Shown: positions 9,844-20,640, numbered from the stretch's first letter. The stretch: 64,000 bases of DNA from Schizochytrium sp. CCTCC M209059 (GCA_000818945.1 KN805383.1:539979-603978), one strand, 5' to 3'. Translations and numbers: made by a program. The notes: generated from the letters alone by a model not told the origin.

Positions 9844-11066
9844 TCGGTCTCGTCGTAGAAAGTAGTCGTAGCGCCATAGCTAGCTCTGTAGACATTGTTT
9901 TGTAGAAATTGTAGTTGTTGTTTTTTCTAAGCCCTGGTCCTTTTCCACTACCCACCACCACTACGTTACCAAACGCTGCGCCAAATCGAGGTTTCCAAGT
10001 CGCAAGTAAACCTGAACACCTCGCGTCGTTCCCCGCCAATGGCAAGTCCAACACCTGCTGCCTGCCTTTCCCTTGGCCCCCTCCCTTCCCTTGCTTGGCC
10101 TGCCCTTCGCAGAGCCCACGAGGCAAGCAGGCAGGCAGGCAGCGCATACATAAGCCAAGATGAAGTGAAGAGATCCGCCAGTCCCAGTGGTGAGTGGCAC
10201 GGTCCCTGTGGGTTCTTCCATGTGCGCAAGCTTCGAGCGAACTTCACGCCCGCCGCACCCGCTCGCTCGCCCACCCGGGGTCCGTGGCTCCTTGCGCGCG
10301 CGCCGAGATCCCGACCCGCGTGAGGCTGCGCTGCGCTGCGTTGCGCCACGCTGCGCTGCGAGTTGCGCTGCGAGCTGCACGGCAAGCGCCGCGCGGCAAG
10401 CGTCGCCCGCGCCCTGGTGGGTGGTTAGTTCGTCCTCGCCTCTCTTTTTTTCCTTTCCTCTGCTTTCCTTTCCTTTCCTTTCCTTTTTTTTTTTTTTTTT
10501 TTTCTCCCCGCTCACCCGCCATCGTCGCGCGGGGCCGTAACCGTGCAGTGCGCGATGACGGCGGTTCTGCCCGCTCCGCTCCGCTCCGCTCCGCTCCGCT
10601 CCGCTCTGCCCTCGCCTTCCTTCGCTGCTCTGCTCTGCAATCACGATGCGATGCTCAGGCCGTCCGCAATGGTGATGCTCTGCGGCGCTGCAGTCGCGCG
10701 CTCGCTCGCGGCAGTTTCCGCGGCGGGTCGAGCGTCCCTCTCTCCTGCTTTCTGTCCTCGGTCTCCTCCTCTCCCGGCCGCTGCCTTCCTTCCTTCCTCC
10801 TTGCGCTGCGCTGGGACGCCGCGGCACCGCCAGGAACCCGGCCGCTGCTCGCTCGCTCCGGCGAGCTCGTCCGCGCCTCGCTCGGCGAGGAGGACCCGGA
10901 GAAGTTGGCCACGGCGCACGGCGAGGAGGGCGGGCTCGAGCCGCGCAGAGGCAGGCAGGCAGCCCCGAGAGTCTCGCGTGAAGTGCGGTGCGGGGCAGCG
11001 CAGAGAAGAGAGAGAAAGAAAGAAAGAAAGCAGAAAGCACAGGCAAAGCGCACAGCCAAGCACAGC

Positions 11067-11116
11067 AAGGCCAAGCCAAGCCAAGCCAAGCCAAGCCAAG
11101 CCAAGCCAAGCCAAGC
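11067..11116. repeat. CCAAG pentanucleotide array
   Basis: About ten perfect CCAAG units followed by degenerate GCAAA/GCAAG units to about 11146. It creates open frames on both strands that have no other support. Confidence 0.85.
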
Positions 11117-11589
11117 AAAGCGAAGCAAACAAAGCAAAGCAAAGCGCACCGACAAAGCGGAGCGCATCGAAGAAAGCGCGACGCAGAAAAGGTGCGGCGG
11201 CGGCTCGCGGCTCCGTCTTCAGGCCGAGAAGGCGCGGTGCTTCTCGCCTCCTCGCGCGCCTCCTCGCGCCAAGCTGGCTGCGTGCACGCGCCCGCTCTCC
11301 TCCGCGAGAGAGAGCGAGAGGGGAGCGAACTTCAGGCGCCGGCGACGGGCGGTCCAGGGCGGCGCCGCGGGGAGCCTGGGTGGGACGCGGCGGCGCCTGC
11401 TTGCACGCATGGCGCGGCGGAGACAGCCCCCGCCGCGCAGGATTTCATGCGCCGGCAGGCAGGCCAGGCAGGGACCGGCACGCCGCGCGGGCTTCACTGC
11501 TCCTTGCGCGCCGGGAACGCCTTGCTCCGGGACCAGAACTTACTGCGCGAAAAAAGGCGGCAAGGCGTACTCTATGCGTGGGTATATGA

Positions 11590-11632
11590 TATAGTATGGT
11601 ATAGTATGGTATAGTATGGTATGGTAGGGTAG
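11590..11632. repeat. TATGGTATAG minisatellite
   Basis: About four degenerate copies of a 10-base AT-rich unit inside otherwise GC-rich sequence. Confidence 0.75.
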
Positions 11633-12181
11633 ACGCGCGATGAAGCAACCAAGGCAAGGCAAGGCAGGGCAAGGCAAGGCAAGGGAAGCGAGCTCAGGGG
11701 AGAAAGAAGCCAACCAAGGCGGGCGGGTGTCAAGACGGAGGCGTGACTTGGGCCGGCCTCGAGGATCGAGGGAGCTTGCCTTTTTTTACTGCAGGCACAA
11801 GCTGAGCACGATCCAAATCGAGGCCGCAAGGCCAGGCTCGCGCTGCGGCCCTTCACGACCTGAGCGAACGGGAATGTGGAAAATGATGGAAGGGGAATGG
11901 AAGAAGTTGGAACGACCGCAGCGGATCGTGAATGAAACGGAATGCCTTTTCGATGCGCACGGTCGGTCGGCCTTGGATAGTATATGTAAGAATCTCTGAC
12001 TACCACTTGTCGCAGTACAATAAATAGGCCATCCTGACTGCAAAAGGTGACCGTAGCGAAAGGTAAAGCCGGCGGCAGGGCCGCTTGATCGCTCGGGCCT
12101 TTCGACGACTGCAGCAGTCCTCTTTCTCTCTCTTTTGATCGACAAGAATCGCCCTCGGTTGACATCGGTCCGGAGCTGAGC

Positions 12182-15100
12182 ATGTTTCGCGCGCACCTCG
12201 CCTCGGGCAGGCATCAGGCCCGGCAAGGCCTGCGCAGCACCGCTGTGCAGCTCTTCGCCATCCGCGATGCCAGCACCTTCAGAAAGCTGATGGCTGCCAA
12301 CCGTGGTGAGATCGCCACGCGTATCATGCGCGCCACCAACGAGCTCGGAATTCGCGCCGTGGGCATCTTCTCCCGCGAAGATCGCTTCACGCAGCACCGC
12401 TATAAGGCCGACGAGTCTTACCAGGTCGGCGAAGGCAAGACCCCTGTTGGCGCCTACCTCGACGTCCCATCCATCATCCAAATTGCCAAGGAGAACAAGA
12501 TTGACGCCATTCATCCGGGCTATGGCTTCCTGTCCGAGAACGTTGGCTTCGCCAAGGAGTGCGCCGCCAACGATATTGTCTTTGTCGGCCCCACCCCTGA
12601 GAACCTGTCCCGCTTCGGCGACAAGACCGCGGCGCGCGAAATCGCCATCGAGAACAACGTCCCTGTGGTCCCTGGCACCCCGGGCCCTGTCTCTACCTAC
12701 GAAGAAGCCAAGGCCTTTGTTGACAACGGTGTGGGCTACCCCATCATTATCAAAGCCAGCATGGGCGGTGGTGGCCGCGGCATGCGCGTTGTCGAGCGCG
12801 CCGAGGATCTCGAGGAGAACTTCAAGCGCGCCAGCTCCGAGGCCCTGTCCGCCTTTGGCGACGGCACCGTCTTCATCGAGCGCTACGTCGACCGTCCCCG
12901 CCACATCGAGGTGCAGATCCTCGGTGACGGCCAGGGCAACATCGTCCACCTGTACCATCGCGACTGCTCCGTGCAGCGCCGCCATCAAAAGGTTCTCGAG
13001 ACCGCCCCCGCCATCGGCCTTGACCCCGCAGTCGAAAAGGCCATGATCGACGACGCTGTTCGCCTCACGGCCGCCGCCAAGTACAAGAACGCCGGTACTG
13101 TCGAGTTCCTTGTCGACAAGCAGGGCCGCCACTACTTTATCGAGGTCAACCCGCGCATTCAGGTCGAGCACACCATCACCGAGGAGATCACCGGTATCGA
13201 CCTCGTGCAGAGCCAGATCCGCATCGCCCAGGGCGAATCTCTTGCGGACCTTGGCCTTACCCAGGACAAAATCTCCATCCGCGGACATGCCATGCAGTGC
13301 CGCGTGACGACGGAGGACCCGGCCACGGGCTTTCAGCCGGACTCGGGCGTCATCGAGGTCTTCCGTAGCCCTGGCGGCATGGGCATTCGTGTCGACGACG
13401 GCCCCGGCTTTGTCAACGCCCACATTACCCCACACTACGATTCGCTCCTCGTCAAGCTTACCGCACGCGCGCTCAACCGCGACGATTGCGCCTTCAAGCT
13501 CAAGCGCGCCCTCGAAGAGTTCCGCGTGCGCGGCGTGACCACGAACAAGAGCTTCCTGTCCAACGTGCTCAACCATCCCGACTTTATTGCGGGCAACATT
13601 GACACGAGCTTCATCGCCGAGAACCCGAACCTCGTCAAGCCGCGTCGCTCCGACAACCGCGGCCAGCGTCTGCTCAAGTACATTGGCAACACCGTTGTGA
13701 ACGGTCCTGAAAAGTCTCTTGGTGCCACCGGCCCGGCCCCGTCCTCGGTGGTCCCCATCGTACCCCACCTGCCCACGCCCGAGCCCTCGGGTAAGCGCTC
13801 GCTCCGCCAGATTTACAAGGAGGATGGCGCTGGCGCCTTTGCCAAGGCCGTCCGCGAGCACAAGGGTCTGCTTCTCACCGACACCACGTGGCGCGATGCT
13901 CACCAGTCGCTCCTCGCCACGCGCGTGCGCACCAAGGACCTCGAGACCATCGCGCCCGCCACGAGCATTGCCCTCCGCAACGCGTACTCGATTGAAATGT
14001 GGGGCGGCGCCACCTTCGACGTCTCCATGCGCTTCTTGCGCGAGGATCCCTGGGAGCGTCTCGCCCTTTTGCGCGAAAAGGTGCCCGACATCCCGTTTCA
14101 AATGCTTCTCCGCGGCGCCAACGCAGTGGGATACACGAGCTACCCGGACAACGTCGTCTACAAGTTCTGCGAACAGGCCCAGCAGACCGGTATGGATGTC
14201 TTTCGCGTCTTCGACTCGCTCAACTACCTCGAGAACATGCGCCTCGGCATTGACGCCGTCGGTTCCGCTGGAGGTATCATCGAGGCGGTCGTCTGCTACA
14301 CGGGTGACGTCTCGGACCCGACTCGGGGCCAGTACAACCTCGACTACTACCTCGACTTTACGCGTCAGCTCGTGGCACAGGGCATCCATGTCCTGTGCAT
14401 CAAGGACATGGCCGGTCTTCTCAAGCCGCAGGCCGCCAGGATGCTCGTGGGCGCGATCCGCAAGGAGTTCCCCGACCTCCCGATCCACGTCCACACGCAT
14501 GACACTGCCGGCACGGGCGTCTCCTCGATGCTCGAGTGCGCCTACGCCGGCGCTGATGCCGTCGACTGTGCCACCGATGCCATGTCGGGCACCACCTCGC
14601 AGCCGTCCATGGGAGCCATTGTGAACTCGCTCAAGGGCACGGAGCTGGACACTGGCGTTTCGGTTGAGGAGATCGTCCCGATTGACGAGTACTGGGAGAC
14701 CACTCGCGGCGTGTACGCGCCGTTTGAGTCTGGCCAAATGTCTGGCTCCGCCGATGTGTACATGCACGAGATGCCCGGCGGCCAGTACACTAACCTCATG
14801 TACCAATCGAAGCAGCTTGGTCTCGCCGAGGAGTGGCCTGCCATCAAGAAGGCCTACGCCACGGCCAATCATTTGCTTGGCGACATCATCAAGGTCACCC
14901 CCTCCTCCAAGGTGGTTGGCGACTTTGCTCAGTTCATTGTGCAGAACAAGCTCACCGCTGAGCAGATCGTCGAAAAGGCAGAGACGCTCTCCTTTCCCAA
15001 GTCCGTCGTCGAGTACTTCCAGGGTTACCTTGGCATCCCGCACCACGGCTTCCCTGAGCCGCTCCGCTCGCGCGTGCTCAAGGGCAAGGTTCTCCCCAAC

Positions 15101-15757
15101 GGCAAGTCTGTCTTTGAGGGCCGCCCCGGCGCTGAGATGGAACCGTACGACTTTGAGGCTGCCCAGGCCCAGCTCGAGGAAAAGTACGGTGCTGACAAGA
15201 TCAACGAGCTCGACGTCATGTCGCACGCCCTTTACCCGGATGTCTTTGATGACTTTATGAAGTTCAAGTCGGAGTTTGGCAACATGCGCGTCTTTGACAC
15301 CCACACCTTCCTCACGGGTCTCGAGGTCGACCAGGAGGTCGCCATTGAGCTCGAGCACGGTAAGACTGTCTTTGTCAAGCTCATTGCCGTCGGCGGCGTC
15401 AGCCAAAAGGATGGCAAGCGCGACATCATCTTTGAGATGAACGGTCGTCAGCGTGTCATTCGCGTGGCCGACCAGCAGGCTGGTGTCTCTCTGGCGGAGC
15501 GCCCCAAGGCTGTTGCTTCGGTTGCCGGTTCGGTCGGCGCCCCCATGCCTGGTGTGGTTCTTGATGTCCGCGTCAAGCAGGGTGAGATTGTCAAGGCTGG
15601 TACGCCTCTCCTCGTTCTGAGTGCCATGAAGATGGAGACTGTGGTTGCCGCCCCGGTCTCCGGCCGGGTCAAGGCCATCCACACCAATGTTGGCGACAAC
15701 ATGCTCGGTGGCGATCTTCTTGTTGAGATTGACGAGACTGGCAACGACGAGGCCTAG
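12182..15757 (+). CDS. PYC: Pyruvate carboxylase, mitochondrial
   Basis: A biotin enzyme that carboxylates pyruvate to oxaloacetate for anaplerosis; 1191 residues, the full length of the single-chain eukaryotic/bacterial enzyme. Domain order is canonical: biotin carboxylase with MAANRGEIATRIMRA (about residue 38) and the ATP-grasp glycine loop SMGGGGRGMRVV (about 193), then FIEVNPRIQVEHTITEE; carboxyltransferase with DTTWRDAHQSLLATRV (about 566) and the metal-binding HTHDTAGTG (about 770); the tetramerisation/OADA region; and the C-terminal biotinyl domain with SAMKMETVVAAP, the biotin-accepting Lys at about 1150. The first 35 residues are Arg/His/Gln-rich without acids, consistent with a mitochondrial presequence. 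The ATG at 12182 is the only start that includes the leader. A matching open frame of over 1300 codons on the other strand is a codon-bias shadow. Confidence 0.98.
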   Translation: MFRAHLASGRHQARQGLRSTAVQLFAIRDASTFRKLMAANRGEIATRIMRATNELGIRAVGIFSREDRFTQHRYKADESYQVGEGKTPVGAYLDVPSIIQIAKENKIDAIHPGYGFLSENVGFAKECAANDIVFVGPTPENLSRFGDKTAAREIAIENNVPVVPGTPGPVSTYEEAKAFVDNGVGYPIIIKASMGGGGRGMRVVERAEDLEENFKRASSEALSAFGDGTVFIERYVDRPRHIEVQILGDGQGNIVHLYHRDCSVQRRHQKVLETAPAIGLDPAVEKAMIDDAVRLTAAAKYKNAGTVEFLVDKQGRHYFIEVNPRIQVEHTITEEITGIDLVQSQIRIAQGESLADLGLTQDKISIRGHAMQCRVTTEDPATGFQPDSGVIEVFRSPGGMGIRVDDGPGFVNAHITPHYDSLLVKLTARALNRDDCAFKLKRALEEFRVRGVTTNKSFLSNVLNHPDFIAGNIDTSFIAENPNLVKPRRSDNRGQRLLKYIGNTVVNGPEKSLGATGPAPSSVVPIVPHLPTPEPSGKRSLRQIYKEDGAGAFAKAVREHKGLLLTDTTWRDAHQSLLATRVRTKDLETIAPATSIALRNAYSIEMWGGATFDVSMRFLREDPWERLALLREKVPDIPFQMLLRGANAVGYTSYPDNVVYKFCEQAQQTGMDVFRVFDSLNYLENMRLGIDAVGSAGGIIEAVVCYTGDVSDPTRGQYNLDYYLDFTRQLVAQGIHVLCIKDMAGLLKPQAARMLVGAIRKEFPDLPIHVHTHDTAGTGVSSMLECAYAGADAVDCATDAMSGTTSQPSMGAIVNSLKGTELDTGVSVEEIVPIDEYWETTRGVYAPFESGQMSGSADVYMHEMPGGQYTNLMYQSKQLGLAEEWPAIKKAYATANHLLGDIIKVTPSSKVVGDFAQFIVQNKLTAEQIVEKAETLSFPKSVVEYFQGYLGIPHHGFPEPLRSRVLKGKVLPNGKSVFEGRPGAEMEPYDFEAAQAQLEEKYGADKINELDVMSHALYPDVFDDFMKFKSEFGNMRVFDTHTFLTGLEVDQEVAIELEHGKTVFVKLIAVGGVSQKDGKRDIIFEMNGRQRVIRVADQQAGVSLAERPKAVASVAGSVGAPMPGVVLDVRVKQGEIVKAGTPLLVLSAMKMETVVAAPVSGRVKAIHTNVGDNMLGGDLLVEIDETGNDEA

Positions 15758-16403
15758 ACAAGGAAAGCCAAAAAACAAAAGCAGAGTCTTGTTCGATTGA
15801 TAGAAAATGAGCCTCTCGCCTCGACGGGAAAGCAAGCAAAGCTTGAGGAAGCCAGCGTTTGTTTGTCGGCTCGGATGCAAGGCATGGAATTTATAAAAAT
15901 AGAAAGTTTATCTATCGCGTCATGAGCCCTCCTTCTCTTTCTCTTGGGTGTGTCTGACAGTGAAATTTGATTTGACATTGCCGTCTTCACTTTCCTCGTG
16001 ACATCCACCGTGACGAACAGTCAGGCGCACACAAACATCGATCAGCTTCAAGCTTGAACATGCGCAACCCGAAAGAGAGAGGCGATGCTGCTCAGCAAAG
16101 CAACAGCTCGTTGTGCTTGACCTCGCGCGCCAGTCCGTGTGCTCGCTAGTCTGGGGAGCGCAAGGAAAGCCGACTGCGACGGCCTTGGCGCGTCCGCGTG
16201 CTACCAACAGGCTCTCTCCTCTCGCTTCGTTCGCCCGCGTGCAGCGCACAAACCAGAGGCCGTGTGTTCGCGGCCGGCCGGCTGACCGACTGACCGACCG
16301 ACTGACCGACGAGGCTCCGCTCGGCTAACGCTTGAGGACGACGGCGTGAAGGACGCGCACGACGCTACCGGAGACGCTTTTGACGTGCTCCCGCTGAGCC
16401 ACG
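15758..16403. other. Spacer between pyruvate carboxylase and the ArfGAP gene
   Basis: No gene recognised. It holds the 3' end of the carboxylase transcript (AT-richer, about 15880-15930) and presumably the ArfGAP promoter; a GACT/GACC-rich stretch occurs at about 16278-16312. Confidence 0.4.
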
Positions 16404-17857
16404 ATGAGCATGCAAATGCCGACCGCCGTGCAGGCGGAAATCCGCGCGATGGATGGCAACGCGGTACGTTGAAGTTGCACTTGTGCACACGCTCATATCG
16501 ATCGTGGGGTGGGGGAGGTTGGGAAAGCCAATATTATGCAGCCGAAGCTAACGAAAGAGCGTCTACGCGAAATGACGTGCATGCCTTGCAAATCTGCGTC
16601 ATCTTTGTCCTCTTCTTAATGTGTTTGCTTGCACAGTTTTGCGTTGATTGTGGCGCCAAGAACCCGCAATGGGCATCCGTATCGTATGGCACTCTATTCT
16701 GCCTCGATTGCTCCGGCGTGCACCGTGGTCTGGGCGTGCACATTAGCTTCGTGCGATCCGTAACGATGGATTCATGGACAGAGCCGCAAATCCAGTCGAT
16801 GCGGTTGGGTGGAAATCAGAAGCTGCGCGACTGGTTTGATGCCAATGGTGTCTCAAACGAGGCATCCATCAAGGACAAGTACAACTCGCCGGCGGCCGAG
16901 CTCTATCGACTCCGTCTGCAAGCGCTGCGCGACGGTAAAGAACCGCCCACCAAGCTCCCCGAGGGCTCGTTGTCCAGCTCATACAAACCTGCTTCGTCCG
17001 GGGAGACCCCCATGGAACGCGAGCTGCGCTTGCGCCGCGAAGCCGAGGAGCGTTTGCGCAACAAGTTTGGCAACGGTGGACTCCGCGGCAACGCCGTCTC
17101 TAGCCAGCCGCTGCCTCCGAACATGTACGATGATCATCCTCCCACTGGCAACGCCGGACTACCTGTGAACATTGACGCCGACGAGCTCAAGAGGAAAGGC
17201 GGCGAGGCGTTGAATGCGATGAGCAGCGCCTTTTCCATGATGAGCACCGTGGCTTCAGAACGCTTTAGCGAGGTTTCTCGCAATGCTGATAACAACGAGG
17301 CGCTCAGTGACCTCAAAAACAAGACGGCCGAGGGCTTTTCTGTCTTGTCCTCCGCGGCATCTTCGTGGTGGAGCCAAGCCAATTCATACCTCGGGGCGGA
17401 GGGCCAAGGCCAGGGGCAAGCATCGCGCAGCAGTGTGCCACAAGAGACCCCGGAAGAAATTGCGGAGCGTGAGGCTGCCCAAAAGCGTCTTCGCGAAAAG
17501 TTTGGCGACCAGGGTCTCAAATCGAACGCCATTTCGAGCCAGGTCGGGGATGTTCGCGCATACCAAGAAGCTGAGGAGCGCAAGCGCGCAGAGGCTGCAG
17601 AGAGGTTACGTCAAAAATTTGGCGACAGCGGCATGCAGGGCATGGGGTCCTCGGGCTCGGGCTCGTCATCATCCTCGAGCGCCGCATCGGCGCAGCCAGC
17701 TGCAGCTGGACCTGGGAAGGGTCTCAGTCTCCGTAAAAAACCATCTCCTATTCCTGCATCCGTACCCGCTACCGCGCCCGCTGCCGCTCCTGCTGCTGCC
17801 GCAAAGCCGCAGAAGCCGCCTACTTCGGAAGACTTTTTCTCCAACTTTGGCATCTGA
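16404..17857 (+). CDS. ARF GTPase-activating protein (ArfGAP1/3 type), two exons
   Basis: It stimulates GTP hydrolysis by ARF in COPI vesicle traffic. Exon 1 is 16404-16463 (20 codons), intron 16464-16636, exon 2 16637-17857, giving 426 residues. Splicing joins DGNA to FCVDCGAKNPQWASV and restores the start of the ArfGAP zinc finger, with C-x2-C at residues 22 and 25, CLDC 16 residues later, then HRGLGVHISFVRS carrying the arginine finger. A short motif, RLRxKFGxxGLxxNAISSQ, recurs three times after the GAP domain. Ser-rich stretches with spaced aromatics (FSMMSTVASERFSEV; FSVLSSAASSWWSQANSYL) resemble ArfGAP1 ALPS curvature sensors; this is inference. The frame is open through the intron, so an unspliced reading would give a false N-terminus and lose the conserved residues before the first Cys. 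Confidence 0.9.
16464..16636 (+). other. Spliceosomal intron in the ArfGAP gene
   Basis: 173 bases, phase 0, starting GTACGT and ending TTTGCTTGCACAG. Removing it gives the conserved family N-terminus, which is strong protein-level support. Confidence 0.85.
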
Positions 17858-18057
17858 TGTAAAGGAAGCGAAGCAGGCAGAGGCTCTCTTCTCTTCTCGG
17901 CTCAGCGATGCGCAACGTGGCCAGCACCAATTCCTCGGTCAGTTGGTATCTGAGCTGGAATGGTCAACGCCGCTTGTGGCCAAGGCCAATTTTATAATAT
18001 CAAAGATAATGCAACTGCACGGCCCTCTCACATTCTTACATTGTTGGTGCTACGCTA

Positions 18058-18351
18058 TCATGGTGCGGTACTATCCTTGGAGAGCTCGCGACGAGCGGCG
18101 TCCTGCAAGAGTGGAATGTCCATGTCTTGCTTGCGGAGCGAAATGTAGCGTACCACGGAGCCACGAATAAAGCACGTCTTGAGTACGGCGAGCTGAGGAT
18201 ATTTGGCCTCGTCAACGGGAGAAACATTGATGAGCTTGACGTTGAGATACTGGTCGACCGAGTGCAGCTCACCTTGGACCTCCACGCCGTTCTTCATCTC
18301 TACTGTGACAGGCTTGCCCTCCAGCGTCTTGAAGACCGTGTAGAAGAGCAT
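18058..18351 (-). CDS. LSM2: U6 snRNA-associated Sm-like protein LSm2
   Basis: 97 residues, the expected size. LSm2 is a subunit of the LSm1-7 (mRNA decay) and LSm2-8 (U6 snRNA) rings. The protein follows LSm2 end to end: MLFYTVFKTLEGKPVTVEMK, then LHSVDQYLNVKLINV (Sm1 motif), CFIRGSVVRYI (Sm2 motif) and the diagnostic LLQDAARRE tail. It is convergent with the ArfGAP gene, whose stop lies about 200 bases away. A functional spliceosome agrees with the introns inferred elsewhere in the window. Confidence 0.97.
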   Translation of the reverse strand: MLFYTVFKTLEGKPVTVEMKNGVEVQGELHSVDQYLNVKLINVSPVDEAKYPQLAVLKTCFIRGSVVRYISLRKQDMDIPLLQDAARRELSKDSTAP

Positions 18352-19077
18352 GGTGGCGACGGCGCTTTGCCTCGACCGCTCGAAAGAAACCTGGTACGAA
18401 AAGTACGCACGCGCGCACGCAATCGAGCGAGCGGGCGGCCGAGCAAGCTAGACCCTGCCTGCGGGGCCACTGCTGCCGCAGCCGTTGCTGCGATTCCGCT
18501 GCTGCGATCTCGCTGCTGCGGATAGATCGACGTTGGCCTCGTTTTGTTTTTGCTTTTACTACCAAGGCTTTTTTTGTTTTTTTAAGCGAGAGAATCAAGA
18601 TAAGGAGAGAAAAAAAAAATTCCAAAAAAAGGTAAAGAAAATGGTTGGCGAGAGCAACATTGACAAGCCCGAAAGCAATTCATCGCAAGGCTTGCTTACC
18701 CTTTCCTGTCGCTCGCATTGCACCTTTCCAAAACTTCTTTTTATCTTTCTGAAGATACGCACTTGCTCCAACAATCATCAAGTTTACTTTTCAACATTTT
18801 CACTTTGCGTCCAAATGTAGGTGTCGTACAGTCATCTTTCTTGGCCTCTCCGTACATCTATCCATCCATTCATCCATCCATCGATCTATTACCTGGACAT
18901 TCTATAGCCGCGAAGTCCTGTCCAGCATTGCCTACTTCGTTTTCATCTTTATTGCATTCTTCAACTCCTTTGCATAGCTACAACGGCAATGACCATGAAG
19001 ATTCCGCGGCTTTCCATCATTGTCGTCGTCGACTACGTAAAATCTATTGGTGACACTCCATTGCTACAATCAGTCCG
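18352..19077. other. Spacer between LSm2 and the propeller-like gene
   Basis: No gene recognised. Upstream of LSm2 lie CTGCTG-rich sequence and T- and A-rich tracts (18540-18640). A CATC-rich stretch (about 18858-18885) precedes the tail of the leftward gene. Confidence 0.4.
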
Positions 19078-20640
19078 TCATGTAGCTTGGCGAGATGAGA
19101 TGGAATCAGGGACTGAAAAATGTTCGACATCATTGAGTACAACGCTGTTTGGGCCATGCCAATGCAGCGACGAAATTCGCAAATGGCGAAAGGTCTTATC
19201 AATGCGGAACTCATCAGCAGATTGCCCAGGCCGAAGCAGTACGACAAGTGTGGAACGATTTGCTACAGCAATGCGGCCTGCGTGAGCCGCGACCAGCACT
19301 GGCTTTGGCTCGTCTCGAAATTTGATGCGCACAGCGGGTTCGAATTGGTCCCCAAGGCGAAGCGGGAATATTGAAAGGGTCCCTGCGACATCCAGCGCAA
19401 CAATACGATTTCGCTTGTGAACATCAATGTCAAAGCCATTGCAAGCCGCCGAGAGCAAAAGACGCCCAACTTTTGCGGCTTTGTGAGGCGTGAGCGCGAA
19501 GATCAAGAGCTCATTTGGCGAAGCGTTCGAAGTGGCCACGACAAAGTTGTTCAGAAGCAAGGCAACGTGATTGCCTCTCGGTAGGGAGGTCTCTTTTTCG
19601 CTCGGTTGAATAAGGCACCATCGTTTGCAGTCCGCACCCGGTCGAAGAGATGCCCTTGAGACAGCACGCGTCTTGCCACTCCAAAGATGGCGGCAAACAA
19701 TAAAGTCTTGATTCCAAACCGCGAAGCAGGCTTCAGTTTGCGCGCAGCACTTGCAAGGTGGAGTGTGAAAACTTGTGTCGCCTACATCGCCCTTGCGTTG
19801 GTGCAACTCAAGTTGACTTTTGTCGAGGAATCCGACGGCAAGTGCGGTCTCTAGATTTATGACGCGAATTGACCCATCTGCCGTGCGCGTGGCCACGAGC
19901 TGGCCTCTCCATCGTGTCGCCGCCATGGAGACGATGAGCTCGCCAAGTGGCAGCGTCAGTCGCCATGCCATATCTTGTCGGCCCAGCACGTGAAGTCGGC
20001 CAAAAGACGTTGCAATACAAACAAATTCTGCATTGGCAGCAATGCAAATGAGCGTTTCCTTGTTGCCCGATACCGGATCCACTCGAGGTCCGTCTTCATC
20101 TGGCGGCCAGGGATCAAAGCGACACATGATTGATCCATTTTTCACCCAAACCACATCACAGCTTGTTGCGCCGACAGCAAGCCATGCTGATACCCAACAA
20201 ATGTCCACGAGATTGAGCGGGATTTGGGATGGAGTAGATTCTGGCGCCATGGCGTTTGGGGTGACGAGCTGGGCGAATTGAATTAAGCGGTCATCGTTAA
20301 GATCCCCGTCGTAATAAGTGAAATGGCCAGCTTCGGGCTCACGCCACACATGCCACTTTGCAGCATTTGATGCAGAGTCCATATAAAGCCCTGCTATGGC
20401 TTCACAGCGTCCTTCGACGCCCTCTCGGAGTACAAAGGCATGCAGAAAGTGTGCAGGGGCCACGTCTGCCGTTGCTGGTACACGAAGACTTCGTATTCGA
20501 CCCGAGTCCCAGTCCCAGAGCACGAGGCTTGCGGCGTCGGTCTCTCCTTGTTTGGCCTCTTGTCTCGCTCCATCTTCTTTGCCTACCATGACGACGAAAC
20601 GCTCCGCTGCCGCCAGTTTGGGCGTGCGTGCCGTGGTCAT
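19078..20640 (-). CDS. Uncharacterised protein, probably a WD-like beta-propeller
   Basis: 520 residues from the ATG at 20640 (MTTARTPKLAAAERFVV). The open frame extends further upstream, but only from a TTG. I do not recognise the family. The sequence has repeated short beta-strand blades of WD/quinoprotein-propeller style: SLVLWDWDSGRIRSL, WVKNGSIMCRF, CIATSFGRLHVLGR, TRTADGSIRVINLETA and VALDVAGTLSIFPL. A Cys cluster (PPCKCCAQTEAC) sits near the middle. There is no signal peptide or membrane segment. It is divergent from the PLK4-type kinase gene, with about 550 bases between their ATGs. Confidence 0.7.
   Translation of the reverse strand: MTTARTPKLAAAERFVVMVGKEDGARQEAKQGETDAASLVLWDWDSGRIRSLRVPATADVAPAHFLHAFVLREGVEGRCEAIAGLYMDSASNAAKWHVWREPEAGHFTYYDGDLNDDRLIQFAQLVTPNAMAPESTPSQIPLNLVDICWVSAWLAVGATSCDVVWVKNGSIMCRFDPWPPDEDGPRVDPVSGNKETLICIAANAEFVCIATSFGRLHVLGRQDMAWRLTLPLGELIVSMAATRWRGQLVATRTADGSIRVINLETALAVGFLDKSQLELHQRKGDVGDTSFHTPPCKCCAQTEACFAVWNQDFIVCRHLWSGKTRAVSRASLRPGADCKRWCLIQPSEKETSLPRGNHVALLLNNFVVATSNASPNELLIFALTPHKAAKVGRLLLSAACNGFDIDVHKRNRIVALDVAGTLSIFPLRLGDQFEPAVRIKFRDEPKPVLVAAHAGRIAVANRSTLVVLLRPGQSADEFRIDKTFRHLRISSLHWHGPNSVVLNDVEHFSVPDSISSRQAT

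Larger units (their letters stand above)
9810..12181. other. Low-complexity spacer of simple repeats
   Basis: No gene recognised. Simple-sequence blocks follow one another: poly-C (about 9823-9843), a CTGCG-rich block (10323-10380), a T tract with CCTTT repeats (10446-10504), CCGCT pentamers (10572-10605), CCAAG pentamers (11067-11116), a TATGGTATAG array (11590-11632) and GGCAA repeats (11653-11690). Long open frames of several hundred codons cross it, but their Ala/Arg/Ser composition reflects the repeats. The promoter of the pyruvate carboxylase gene must lie in the right part. Confidence 0.5.

Noticed and set aside
10194..11594. A 466-codon plus-strand frame in the repeat-rich spacer
   Set aside because: Composition is driven by simple repeats; overlapping frames on both strands are equally open and none has domain-like segments.
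11786..15880. A 1364-codon open frame antisense to pyruvate carboxylase
   Set aside because: It mirrors the sense gene's GC-rich third positions; it has no family resemblance and covers the whole sense gene.
16346..16636. An upstream extension of the ArfGAP frame starting at 16346
   Set aside because: It reads through the intron; splicing 16464-16636 gives the conserved family N-terminus instead.
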